From positions 248,001-312,000 of the forward strand of contig NZ_FNIQ01000002.1 of assembly GCF_900104025.1 (NCBI RefSeq): a stretch of DNA of 64,000 nucleotides. The letters run 5' to 3'. A program made the translations under genes and the position numbers. This document shows positions 52,569 to 60,930 of the stretch, one piece after another. The notes under the pieces were generated by a model. The model was not told the DNA's origin and ran no database searches. It saw only the letters and a program-made list of their open reading frames with translations. The stretch is from Geodermatophilus sp. DSM 45219 (lineage in GTDB: Bacteria; Actinomycetota; Actinomycetes; Mycobacteriales; Geodermatophilaceae). Within the stretch, counting starts at the first letter, position 1. The number at the start of each line of letters is the position of its first letter.

Positions 52569-53882
52569 TTGCTGTCCCCTCCCTCGGCCGCCGGCAGCGG
52601 CTGCGCACACGCTCTGCCGCCCACCGTCCTCCCGCCCGGGATCCCCGACCTGCTGCGCGCCTCCGCCCGCACCGGGACGGTCAGCGGCTACGTCTACGAC
52701 CCGCTGGTCGCCGCCGGCCGCGCCCGCGCGCTCCGCGCGGTCCTCCCCGCGTGGGCGTCGCTCTTCTTCGCGGCGAAGGCCAACGGCTTCCCGGCGGTGC
52801 TCGCCGCGCTGGCCGGCCCCGGCGGCGTGGACGGCTTCGAGGTCGCCTCCCGTGCCGAGGCCGACGCCGCCCGGGCCGCGCTCCTCGCCGCCGGCCGGTC
52901 CCCCCGGCTGCTGGCCGCCGGACCGGCGAAGACCCCGGCCCTGCTCGGCGCGCTGCTGGACGCCGGGACCGAGGTCGTGCACGCCGAGAGCCCGCTCGAG
53001 CTGGCCCGGCTGTCCGCGCTGGCCGAGGCCCGGAGCCGGACCGTGCGCGTCGGCCTGCGGGTGAACCCCGCAGCGGTCGGGGTGCGCGGCACCCTGGCCA
53101 TGGGCGGGCGCCCGGCTCCGTTCGGCGTCCCCGAGCCCGACGTCCCGGAGGTCCTCGCCCTCGCCCGCTCGCTGCCGGGCCTGGACGTCGTCGGCTTCCA
53201 CGTGCACGCCGTCTGCGGCAACCGCGACGCGCGGGCGCACGCCGCCTACGTCGCGTGGTGCCTGGACTGGGCGGCACGGACCGCCCGGGAGCACCGGGTG
53301 GACCTGCGCTGGGTCGACGTCGGTGGCGGGCTCGGCGTCGCCTACGGCGGGGAGGCGCCGCTGGACCTCGACCTGCTCGGCGAGGAGCTGCACCGGCTCG
53401 CTCCCCCGGCCGGCGTCGAGGTCGCCCTCGAACCCGGCCGCTGGCTGGCCGCCGACTGCGGCTGGTACGCCGCCGAGGTCGTCGACGTCAAGCGCTCCTA
53501 CGGCACGGCCTACGTCCTCGTGCGCGGCGGCATCGGCGGCTTCGCGCTGCCCGGCACCGAGGACTTCCCCTTCCCCCTCACCGTGCTCCCGGTCGAGGAC
53601 TGGCCGTCCGGCCTGCCGCGTCCGGAGCTCCGCGACGTCCCCGTGACGGTCGTCGGGGAGCTGTGCACGCCGGAGGACGTCCTGGTCCGCGACGTCGTCG
53701 TCGACCGGGTCCGGGCCGGCGACCTGGTGGTCGTCCCGCAGGCCGGCGCCTACGGCTGGGAGTTCGCCCTGCAGTCCTTCCTCGGCCACCCGCCGGCCAC
53801 CCGCGACGTCGTCCCCGCGCCGGGAGCCGACGTCCCTCCTGCCCCGCCCGTCCTCGTTCCCGACCTGGAGGTCGTCCCGTGA
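52569..53882 (+). CDS. Alanine-racemase-fold PLP decarboxylase of the siderophore operon
   Basis: A 437-residue type III PLP enzyme of the diaminopimelate/ornithine decarboxylase 2 family. PLP is bound by K70 in FFAAKANGF; the glycine loop VDVGGGLGVAYGG and the C-terminal GELCTPEDVL give the other cofactor and substrate contacts. Siderophore clusters contain relatives such as SbnH (staphyloferrin B) and PvsE (vibrioferrin), which decarboxylate an amino-acid-citrate intermediate instead of a free amino acid. A similar role is likely. It starts at a TTG with GGAGG five bases upstream, 20 bases after an iron box, and its stop overlaps the next start (GTGA). Confidence 0.85.
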   Translation: MLSPPSAAGSGCAHALPPTVLPPGIPDLLRASARTGTVSGYVYDPLVAAGRARALRAVLPAWASLFFAAKANGFPAVLAALAGPGGVDGFEVASRAEADAARAALLAAGRSPRLLAAGPAKTPALLGALLDAGTEVVHAESPLELARLSALAEARSRTVRVGLRVNPAAVGVRGTLAMGGRPAPFGVPEPDVPEVLALARSLPGLDVVGFHVHAVCGNRDARAHAAYVAWCLDWAARTAREHRVDLRWVDVGGGLGVAYGGEAPLDLDLLGEELHRLAPPAGVEVALEPGRWLAADCGWYAAEVVDVKRSYGTAYVLVRGGIGGFALPGTEDFPFPLTVLPVEDWPSGLPRPELRDVPVTVVGELCTPEDVLVRDVVVDRVRAGDLVVVPQAGAYGWEFALQSFLGHPPATRDVVPAPGADVPPAPPVLVPDLEVVP

Positions 53883-55276
53883 GCACCGCACTCGGCACCA
53901 CCGCCGTCGACCGCACCGCCCGTGACCGCACCGCGCCGCCCGACCCCGCCGGCGTGCTCGCCCGGCAGGCGGCCCGCGAGTCCGCCGCCCGCACCTACGC
54001 CCGGACCTTCCGCATCGTGCCGGTGCACGCCCGGGGGATGACGGTGACCGGCGCCGACGGCCGCCGCTACCTCGACTGCCTGTCCGGCGCCGGGACACTG
54101 GCCCTCGGCCACAACCACCCGGTCGTCGTCGAGGCGGTGCAGCGCGTCATCGAGCGGGGCGCACCGTGGCACGCCCTGGACATCGCCACCCCGGAGAAGG
54201 ACGAGTTCACCGACGCGCTCTTCGCCGCGCTCCCGCCCGGGCTGGCCGGGCACGCCAAGGTGCACTTCTGCGGGCCGGCCGGCACCGACGCCGTCGAGGC
54301 CGCGCTCAAGCTGGCCCGCACCGCCACCGGGCGCAGCGGCGTGGCGGCGTTCACCGGCGCCTACCACGGGATGACCGCCGGCGCCCTGGCCGCCTCCGGC
54401 GGGGTGGCGGTCAAGGAGCCGATGACCGGCGTCGCCGCCGAGGCCGCCCGGCTGCCCTACCCCCACGCCTACCGCTGCCCGTTCGGGCTCGGGGACGCCT
54501 CCGGTGAGGTGTCGGCGCGGTACGTCGAGCGGCTGCTCGACGACCCCAACGGCGGCATCGTGCCGCCCGCGGCGATGATCCTGGAGGCGGTGCAGGGCGA
54601 GGGCGGCGTCATCCCCGCGCCGCTGCCCTGGCTGCGGGAGATGCGGCGGATCACCGCCGAGCGGGGCATCCCGCTCGTCGTCGACGAGGTGCAGACCGGC
54701 GTGGGCCGCACCGGCACCATGTGGGCGATCGACGCCGCCGGGGTGGAGCCCGACGTCATGGTCCTGTCCAAGGCGATCGGCGGGAGCCTGCCCCTGGCCG
54801 TGGTGGTCTACGCCGACCACCTCGACTCGTGGGCGCCCGGCGCCCACACCGGCACCTTCCGCGGCACCACCCTGGCGATGGCCGCCGGTGCCGCCACGCT
54901 GCGGCACGTGCTCGCCGAGCGGCTGCCCGAGCGGGCCGACGCACTGGGCCGGCGCCTGCGGGCGGGGCTCACGACCCTGGCGAGCGCGCACCCCTCGATC
55001 GGCGAGGTGCGCGGCCGGGGGCTGATGAACGGCATCGAGCTGGTCGAGCCGGACGCCGCGCCCGACGCCTGCGGCGCCCGGCCGGCCGCTCCGGGGCTGG
55101 CCGTGGCGGTCCGCGCCGAGTGCCTGCGCCGCGGGCTGATCGTCGAGCTGGGCGGGCGGCACGACAGCGTCGTCCGGTTGCTGCCGCCGCTGGTGATGAC
55201 CGACGAGGAGGCCGGCGCCGTCCTCGACCGCCTCGACGCCGCCCTCACCGCCGCGGAGCGGGAGCACCGGGCATGA
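53879..55276 (+). CDS. Diaminobutyrate-2-oxoglutarate aminotransferase
   Basis: A 465-residue class III aminotransferase. PLP lysine is K298 in LSKAIGG; FTGAYHGMTAGALAASGG, GPAGTDAVEAALKLAR and VDEVQTGVGRTGTMWA are class features. The overall match is to RhbA/EctB/Dat-type enzymes that make L-2,4-diaminobutyrate from aspartate semialdehyde. With the decarboxylase that follows it would yield 1,3-diaminopropane, the backbone amine of schizokinen and rhizobactin 1021. Ectoine synthesis is excluded by the neighbours. The GTG start overlaps the previous stop, and its own stop overlaps the next start (ATGA). Confidence 0.9.
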   Translation: MSTALGTTAVDRTARDRTAPPDPAGVLARQAARESAARTYARTFRIVPVHARGMTVTGADGRRYLDCLSGAGTLALGHNHPVVVEAVQRVIERGAPWHALDIATPEKDEFTDALFAALPPGLAGHAKVHFCGPAGTDAVEAALKLARTATGRSGVAAFTGAYHGMTAGALAASGGVAVKEPMTGVAAEAARLPYPHAYRCPFGLGDASGEVSARYVERLLDDPNGGIVPPAAMILEAVQGEGGVIPAPLPWLREMRRITAERGIPLVVDEVQTGVGRTGTMWAIDAAGVEPDVMVLSKAIGGSLPLAVVVYADHLDSWAPGAHTGTFRGTTLAMAAGAATLRHVLAERLPERADALGRRLRAGLTTLASAHPSIGEVRGRGLMNGIELVEPDAAPDACGARPAAPGLAVAVRAECLRRGLIVELGGRHDSVVRLLPPLVMTDEEAGAVLDRLDAALTAAEREHRA

Positions 55277-56685
55277 CCGCCGTCGTCCCCGGCCGGCCGG
55301 CCACCGGCGGGCTCCGGGGCTCCACCGAGCGCGACCTGACCGACCTGGTGGCGCTCTCGCTCGACGCGCTGGCCGCCGGACGGGAGGCACGGGGTGGGCC
55401 GGTCCCCGCCGGCGACCCCCGGCAGGTGACCGCCGACGTCGACGCCGCGCTGACCGGTGGTGTCCTGCCGCAGGACGGGATCGGTGAGCGGGCCGCCCTC
55501 GTCGGGCTGGTGAGCACCGTCGCCGCGGGCGCCGCCGACCCGGCCGACCCGCGGTGCGCGGCCCACCTGCACTGCCCGCCGCTGCCCGTCGCGGTCGCGG
55601 CCGACCTGGCCGCCAGCGCGCTGAACCAGTCGCTGGACAGCTGGGACCAGGCGCCCGCCGCCACGGTGCTCGAGGAGCGGGTCGTCGCCGCGCTCGCCGA
55701 GCTGGCCGGTCTGCCCGGTGGCGGCGGGGTGGTGACCACCGGCGGGACGGGGTCGACCTACACCGCGCTGCTGCTGGCACGGGACGCCGCACCCGGACCG
55801 GTGCGGCTCTACGCGGGTACGGCCGCGCACTTCTCCGTGGAACGGGCCGCACACCTGCTGGGACTGCCACCGGTCGTCGCGGTGCCGCCGTCGGCCGACC
55901 GGGCTCTGGACCCCGCCGCGCTGGCCGCCCTGCTGCGCGACGCACCGGTGGGCGAGCGCCCCGTCGTGGTGGCCACGGCCGGCACCACCGACCTGGGGAC
56001 GATCGACCCGCTCCCGGCCGTGGCCGCGGTGGTCCGCCGCCACGGCGGGTGGCTGCACGTCGACGCCGCCTTCGGCGGGGGCCTGCTGTTCTCCGACCGG
56101 CGCCGGCACCTGCTGGCCGGCCTCGGGGACGCCGACAGCGTCTCCCTCGACCTGCACAAGTTCGGCTGGCAACCGGCCGCCGCGGGGGTGCTGCTCACCC
56201 GGGAGGCGGCCGCCTTCGCCCCGCTGGACCGGCGGGCTGCCTACCTGAACCCGGCGGACGACGAGGCGGCCGGGTACCCCAGCCTGCTCGGCCGGTCGCT
56301 GCGCACCACCCGCCGCGCCGACGTGCTGAAGATCGCCGTCACGCTGCGGGCCCTGGGGCGGGCCGGTCTCGGCGCGCTGGTGGACACCTGCTGCGACCTG
56401 GCCGCGTACGCCGCCACGCGGGTGCAGGCCGAAGCCCGGCTCGAGCTCGCCGCGGCGCCGGTGCTCAGCACCGTGGTGTTCCGCCACCGCGGCGGCGACG
56501 CGGTCAACGCCGGCCTGCGTCGCCGGCTGCTGCGCGAGGGGCGCGCGGTCGTGGGCCGGACCGAGCTGGACGGGCGGGTGCACCTCAAGCTCACCCTCCT
56601 CAACCCGGCGGCCACCCCGGCCGACGTCGACGCGCTGCTGGACCTGGTCCTGGCCGCCGGCGCCGCCGAGGAGGCCGCCGCGTGA
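55273..56685 (+). CDS. L-2,4-diaminobutyrate decarboxylase
   Basis: A 470-residue group II PLP decarboxylase. PLP lysine is K296 in SLDLHKFGWQPAAAG; HCPPLPVAVAADLAASALNQSLDSWDQAPAATVLEE and VVTTGGTGSTYTALLLAR are typical of the RhbB/Ddc group. It should convert diaminobutyrate to 1,3-diaminopropane. It directly follows the aminotransferase with a four-base overlap, the same pair as in rhizobactin 1021 genes. Aromatic-acid decarboxylation is an alternative by fold but does not fit the context. Confidence 0.9.
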   Translation: MTAVVPGRPATGGLRGSTERDLTDLVALSLDALAAGREARGGPVPAGDPRQVTADVDAALTGGVLPQDGIGERAALVGLVSTVAAGAADPADPRCAAHLHCPPLPVAVAADLAASALNQSLDSWDQAPAATVLEERVVAALAELAGLPGGGGVVTTGGTGSTYTALLLARDAAPGPVRLYAGTAAHFSVERAAHLLGLPPVVAVPPSADRALDPAALAALLRDAPVGERPVVVATAGTTDLGTIDPLPAVAAVVRRHGGWLHVDAAFGGGLLFSDRRRHLLAGLGDADSVSLDLHKFGWQPAAAGVLLTREAAAFAPLDRRAAYLNPADDEAAGYPSLLGRSLRTTRRADVLKIAVTLRALGRAGLGALVDTCCDLAAYAATRVQAEARLELAAAPVLSTVVFRHRGGDAVNAGLRRRLLREGRAVVGRTELDGRVHLKLTLLNPAATPADVDALLDLVLAAGAAEEAAA

Positions 56686-58388
56686 CCGCCGTCCCGACCC
56701 TGGTGTCCCCCGCCCGGCAGGCCCGGGCCGAGGCCCTCGACGTGCTGGTGCGCTGCTGGCTGCGGGAGACCGGCACCCCGGTGCCCGGTCCGGGCCCGGT
56801 CCGCGTGGACCTCCCGGCCACCGGGCGGGCCCTCGTGGTGGACGTCGTCCGCCGCTCCCCCAGCGGACGGCACGACCTGGGCGCGGTCACCACGCCCGAC
56901 GGCGCCGCCCTCGACGTCGACGCCGTCGCCGGGTGGCTCACCGCCGAGGCCGCCGCCCGCGCCGGCCTGCCCGCCGGCCACGGCGAGGACGCCCGGGCCC
57001 GGATCACCGAGTCCGCCGACCGGGCCGCGGGCTACGCGGTGCTCCGGGCCGCCGAGCCCGAGCCGCCGAAGGGCCTGCCGCCGTGGCTGGCGGCCGAGCA
57101 GGGGCTGCTCGCCGGGCACCCCTGGCACCCGATGACCAAGAGCCGTGACGGCCTGCCCGACGCCGAGGACGCCACCTACGCCCCCGAGGCCCGGGGGCAC
57201 TTCCCGCTGCACTGGTTCGCCGCCCGGCGGGAGGTCGTCGCCACCGGCAGCGCCGCCGGCGACGTCCCCGCGCTGCTCCACCGGCTGGCCGGCGACCTCG
57301 AGGTCCCCCGGGGGTTCCTCCCGGTCCCCGCCCACCCGTGGCAGGCGGCCCGGCTCGCGGCCCGCCCCGGCGCGGCGGCCCTGCTGGAGCGCGGCGACCT
57401 GGTCGACCTGGGGCCCGCGGGGCCGCCGTGGTGGGCCACCTCCTCGCTGCGCACCGTCGCCCGCCCGGACGTGGCGGTGATGCTCAAGCTCAGCCTGGGG
57501 CTGCGGGTGACCAACAGCCGCCGGGAGAACCTGCGCGGTGAGCTGCGGCTCGGCGTGCGCACCGCCGAGCTGGTCGACGCCGGCCTCGGCGCCGCGCTGG
57601 CCGCCGCGCACCCGCACTTCGGGCTGGTCCGCGACCCGGCCTGGGTGGGGGTCGACGGACCGGAGGGCCCGGTCGGGCTGGACACGGTGGTCCGCGACCA
57701 GCCGTTCCGGGCGGCCGACCGGGTGGCTTGCGCCGGCGCCGTCGTCGACGCCCGCCCCGACCGGGGCCGCCCGCCGGCCGCCGACCTGGTGCACGCGCTC
57801 GCGTCGCGGACCGGCCTGCCGGTGCCGCGGGCCGCGGCGCTCTGGTACCGCCGGTGGCTCCACGCCGTCGCCGTCCCCCTGCTGTGGCTGCACGGCCGCT
57901 GGGGCATCGGCCTGGAGGCGCACCTGCAGAACGTGCTCGTCGGGCTGGACGGCGACGGGCTGCCCGACCGCGGCTGGTACCGCGACAACCAGGGCTGGTA
58001 CGCCGCCGCCTCCCGGGTCCCGCAGCTGCGGACCCTGCTGCCCGGGATCGGCGGGGACACGGGCCTGGTGTTCGACGACGCGCTGGTCACCGACCGGGTC
58101 GTCTACTACCTGGGGGTCAACAACCTGATCGGCTGCGCCGCCGCCCTCGCCGGCGCGGGGCTGGCCGACGAGGCGGACCTGCTCGGCGTGCTCGCCGACG
58201 TGCTGCGCGACCACCTGGCCGGACCCACCCCGTCCCCGGCCGCCGCGCTGCTGCTGGAGGCCGACCGGCTGCCGGTCAAGGCCAACCTGCTCACCGGGGT
58301 CGACGGCCGCGACGAGCTCGACGGCCCGGTCGCCGCCCAGTCCGTGTACGTGCAGATCCCCAACCCGCTCCGAGAGGTGCTCCCGTGA
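56682..58388 (+). CDS. IucA/IucC-family NIS siderophore synthetase (first)
   Basis: A 568-residue ATP-dependent ligase that joins a carboxylate (often citrate) to an amine or hydroxamate. The conserved GHPWHPMTKSRDGL near residue 145 binds ATP and substrate; VPAHPWQAARL, SLRTVARPDVAVMLKLSLGLRVTNSRR and HLQNVLVGLDGDGLPDRGWYRDNQG (the catalytic EAHxQN-like loop) complete the family. It lies between the decarboxylase and the monooxygenase genes with GTGA overlaps at both ends. Two such enzymes in one operon suggest two condensation steps on one acid. Confidence 0.92.
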   Translation: MTAVPTLVSPARQARAEALDVLVRCWLRETGTPVPGPGPVRVDLPATGRALVVDVVRRSPSGRHDLGAVTTPDGAALDVDAVAGWLTAEAAARAGLPAGHGEDARARITESADRAAGYAVLRAAEPEPPKGLPPWLAAEQGLLAGHPWHPMTKSRDGLPDAEDATYAPEARGHFPLHWFAARREVVATGSAAGDVPALLHRLAGDLEVPRGFLPVPAHPWQAARLAARPGAAALLERGDLVDLGPAGPPWWATSSLRTVARPDVAVMLKLSLGLRVTNSRRENLRGELRLGVRTAELVDAGLGAALAAAHPHFGLVRDPAWVGVDGPEGPVGLDTVVRDQPFRAADRVACAGAVVDARPDRGRPPAADLVHALASRTGLPVPRAAALWYRRWLHAVAVPLLWLHGRWGIGLEAHLQNVLVGLDGDGLPDRGWYRDNQGWYAAASRVPQLRTLLPGIGGDTGLVFDDALVTDRVVYYLGVNNLIGCAAALAGAGLADEADLLGVLADVLRDHLAGPTPSPAAALLLEADRLPVKANLLTGVDGRDELDGPVAAQSVYVQIPNPLREVLP

Positions 58389-59680
58389 CCACGCACGACC
58401 TGCTCGGGATCGGCCTGGGGCCCTTCGGCCTGTCGCTGGCCGCCCTCGCCGACGGGGTCGACGACCTCGACGCCGTCTTCCTCGACCAACGGCCGGCCAT
58501 GTCGTGGCACCCGGGGCTGCTGCTGGAGGGCGCGACGCTGCAGGTGCCGTTCCTCGCCGACCTGGTCACCCTGGTGGACCCGACCAGCCCGTGGTCCTAC
58601 CTGGCCTACCTCCGGGCCCACGGCCGGCTGTTCCGCTTCTACCTCGCCGAGCGGTTCCAGGTGCCGCGCGCGGAGTACGACGACTACCTGCGCTGGGTCG
58701 CCGAGTCGCTGCCCAGCTGCCGGTTCGGCCGGCGGGTGGACGCGGTGGAGTGGGACGGCGGGGGTACCGACGGCGGGGCCTTCGTCGCCACGGTCACCGA
58801 CACCGCCACGTCCCGCCGCAGCACCGTGCGCGCCCGCACCGTCGTCCTCGGCGTGGGCACCGAGCCGGTCGTCCCCGCGCCGTTCGCGGACCTGCTGGGC
58901 AAGCGGGTGGTGCACGCCGGCCAGTACCTCGACGCCCGGCCGGCCCTGCTCGAGGCCGGCTCGGTGACCGTGGTGGGGTCCGGGCAGTCCGGCGCGGAGG
59001 TCTTCCTCGACCTGCTGCGCGCCCAGCCGGGGACGGGGGCGCGGCTGCGCTGGCTGACCCGCACGCCGTCCTTCGCGCCCATGGAGTACTCCAAGCTCGG
59101 CCTGGAGCACTTCACGCCGGACTACACCGCCTACTTCCACGGGCTGCCCGAGCCGGCGCGGGACACGCTCCTGCCGGCGCAGTGGCAGCTGTACAAGGGC
59201 ATCAGCGCCACCACGATCGCCGAGCTCTACGATCTGCTGTACGAGCGCACCGTGGGGGGCCGGCAGGCCGACGCGGTCCTGCAGCCGGCCGTCGCCGTGG
59301 AGTCGGCCCGCGCCGAGGGGGACGGCTACGTCCTGGACTGCCGTCAGGTGCAGCAGGACCGCACCTTCTCCGTGCCCACCGAGGCGGTCGTGCTGGCGAC
59401 CGGCTACGCCGCCCGGCGGCCGGCGCTGCTCGATCCGCTGCTGCCGCTGCTGGACCTCGACGGTCGGGGCCGCTACCGGGTCGACGCCGACCACCGGGTG
59501 GCCCTGCGCTGCCCCGGCGGGCTCTACGTGCAGAACGCCGAGACGCACACCCACGGCGTCGGCGCCCCCGACCTCGGGCTGGGCGCCTGGCGCAGCGCGA
59601 CCATCCTCGGCGCCGTCACGGGCCGGCCGCTGGTCGACGTCCCGCAGCAAGGCGCGTTCACCACCTTCGGCGCGCCGTGA
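58385..59680 (+). CDS. Lysine/ornithine-type N-monooxygenase of the siderophore operon
   Basis: A 431-residue FAD enzyme (IucD/RhbE-like) that hydroxylates a terminal amine to give the hydroxamate iron ligand. FAD motif GIGLGPFGLSLAAL is at residues 7-20, NADPH motif TVVGSGQSGAEVFLDLL near 196, and ATGYA near 337. MSWHPGLLLEGATLQVPFLADLVTLVDPTSPWSYLAYL is typical of the family. The substrate is probably 1,3-diaminopropane, judged by the preceding genes. An acetyltransferase (IucB/RhbD type) that usually comes next is not in the window. Confidence 0.93.
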   Translation: MTTHDLLGIGLGPFGLSLAALADGVDDLDAVFLDQRPAMSWHPGLLLEGATLQVPFLADLVTLVDPTSPWSYLAYLRAHGRLFRFYLAERFQVPRAEYDDYLRWVAESLPSCRFGRRVDAVEWDGGGTDGGAFVATVTDTATSRRSTVRARTVVLGVGTEPVVPAPFADLLGKRVVHAGQYLDARPALLEAGSVTVVGSGQSGAEVFLDLLRAQPGTGARLRWLTRTPSFAPMEYSKLGLEHFTPDYTAYFHGLPEPARDTLLPAQWQLYKGISATTIAELYDLLYERTVGGRQADAVLQPAVAVESARAEGDGYVLDCRQVQQDRTFSVPTEAVVLATGYAARRPALLDPLLPLLDLDGRGRYRVDADHRVALRCPGGLYVQNAETHTHGVGAPDLGLGAWRSATILGAVTGRPLVDVPQQGAFTTFGAP

Positions 59681-60930
59681 GGGCCCGGGTCGTCCTGGCG
59701 CTGGTCGTCGCCCTCCAGCTGGTCGCCGAGACCGCGCTGACGCCGTACTGGCCGCTGCTGCTGCGCACCCTCTTCGGCGTCGAGGAGCTCGCCGCCACCG
59801 GCACCTACCTCACCGTCTGCCGGGTCGCCGGGCTGGCGGCGCTGCCGCTGTGGGGGCTGGCGGCCCGCCGCTGGTCGCTGCCGCACCTGCTCGTCGCCGG
59901 GCTGCTCGGCTCGGCGGTGTTCGACCTCGGCCTCGCGCTCGCGCCGTCGCTGGCGGTGTTCACGGCCCTGTCCGCGGGGGTGGTGGCCACCGGCAGCGCC
60001 ATGGTGCTGGCCTACCCGGCACTCGTGGCGGTGGCCGACCGCGGCCGGGGCGGCGACCGGCTGTCGGGGGTCGTCGTCTACGCGGCGGTCTTCCACGCCG
60101 CGTCGGTCCTCGCCACGGTGGTCGGCGCCGGTGTGGTGGCGCTGCCGCAGCCCCGGCTGGGGCTGGCGGCCTTCGCGGTCGCCGACCTGCTGCTCGCCGT
60201 CGCGGTCTGGCGGGTGGTCGCGAGGCGCCGGGCCGCGGTGCCCCTCCCGGTCGACGGGGCCGGCACCGGACCCGCGGCGGGCAGCGTCCGGCGGCGGCTG
60301 CCGGCCGGGGCGCTGCTCGGCGTGGCCGCGCTGGCCGTCCTGGTCGACCTCGGCACCGCCGTCCCCCGGCCCTTCTTCACCGAGCTCGTGCTCCGCGGCG
60401 GGGGCTCGCTGACCGCGGCCGCCGTCCTGTTCCTGCTGCCGGCCCTGGCCGGCCTCGCCGTCCTGCCGGCGGCCCGGCCGCTGGCCCGGCGGTGGGGCTC
60501 CCGGCTGCTGCCGGCCAGCGCGGTGCTGGCGGCCGGCGGGCTCGGTCTGCAGGCGCTCAGCGCCACCCTCGGCCCGGCCGGGCTGACCGCGCTCACCGCC
60601 GGCCGGGTGGTCCTGGGTCTCGGCCTGGGGCTCCTCGCGGTCGCCGTCGACCTGCGGGTGTTCGCCGCGGTCGGCACCGACGGGCCCGGCTTCACCGCCG
60701 TGGAGACCGCCCGCTCGGGCGCCCTGCTGGCCGCGCCGCTGCTGGCCACGGCCACGGCCGCCGTCGCGCTGCCCGCCCCGCTGGCCGCCGCCGCGGTCCT
60801 CATGGCGGCGGCCGCCCTGGTGTCCCCGCTGCTGCGGGACACCGTCGAGCCGCCCGCCGCCCCCTCCCCCGTTCCCGTCGCACCCGTCCCCGTCCCCGTC
60901 CCGGAGGTCCGAGATGTTCCCGCCCGCTGA
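59677..60930 (+). CDS. MFS transporter, probable siderophore exporter
   Basis: A 417-residue 12-helix major facilitator protein placed between the monooxygenase and the second synthetase with overlapping ends, so it is part of the operon. Its pattern (VVALQLVAETALTPYWPLLLRTLFGVEELAATGTYL, then LAARRWSLPHLL) suits export of a small molecule. In many NIS clusters such a protein secretes the finished siderophore. The C-terminus is rich in Pro and Val and overlaps the next gene by 17 bases. Confidence 0.85.
   Translation: MRARVVLALVVALQLVAETALTPYWPLLLRTLFGVEELAATGTYLTVCRVAGLAALPLWGLAARRWSLPHLLVAGLLGSAVFDLGLALAPSLAVFTALSAGVVATGSAMVLAYPALVAVADRGRGGDRLSGVVVYAAVFHAASVLATVVGAGVVALPQPRLGLAAFAVADLLLAVAVWRVVARRRAAVPLPVDGAGTGPAAGSVRRRLPAGALLGVAALAVLVDLGTAVPRPFFTELVLRGGGSLTAAAVLFLLPALAGLAVLPAARPLARRWGSRLLPASAVLAAGGLGLQALSATLGPAGLTALTAGRVVLGLGLGLLAVAVDLRVFAAVGTDGPGFTAVETARSGALLAAPLLATATAAVALPAPLAAAAVLMAAAALVSPLLRDTVEPPAAPSPVPVAPVPVPVPEVRDVPAR

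Noticed and set aside
53879-55276. Ectoine biosynthesis (ectB-like aminotransferase)
   Set aside because: No ectA or ectC; the gene is locked between a siderophore-type decarboxylase and a diaminobutyrate decarboxylase.
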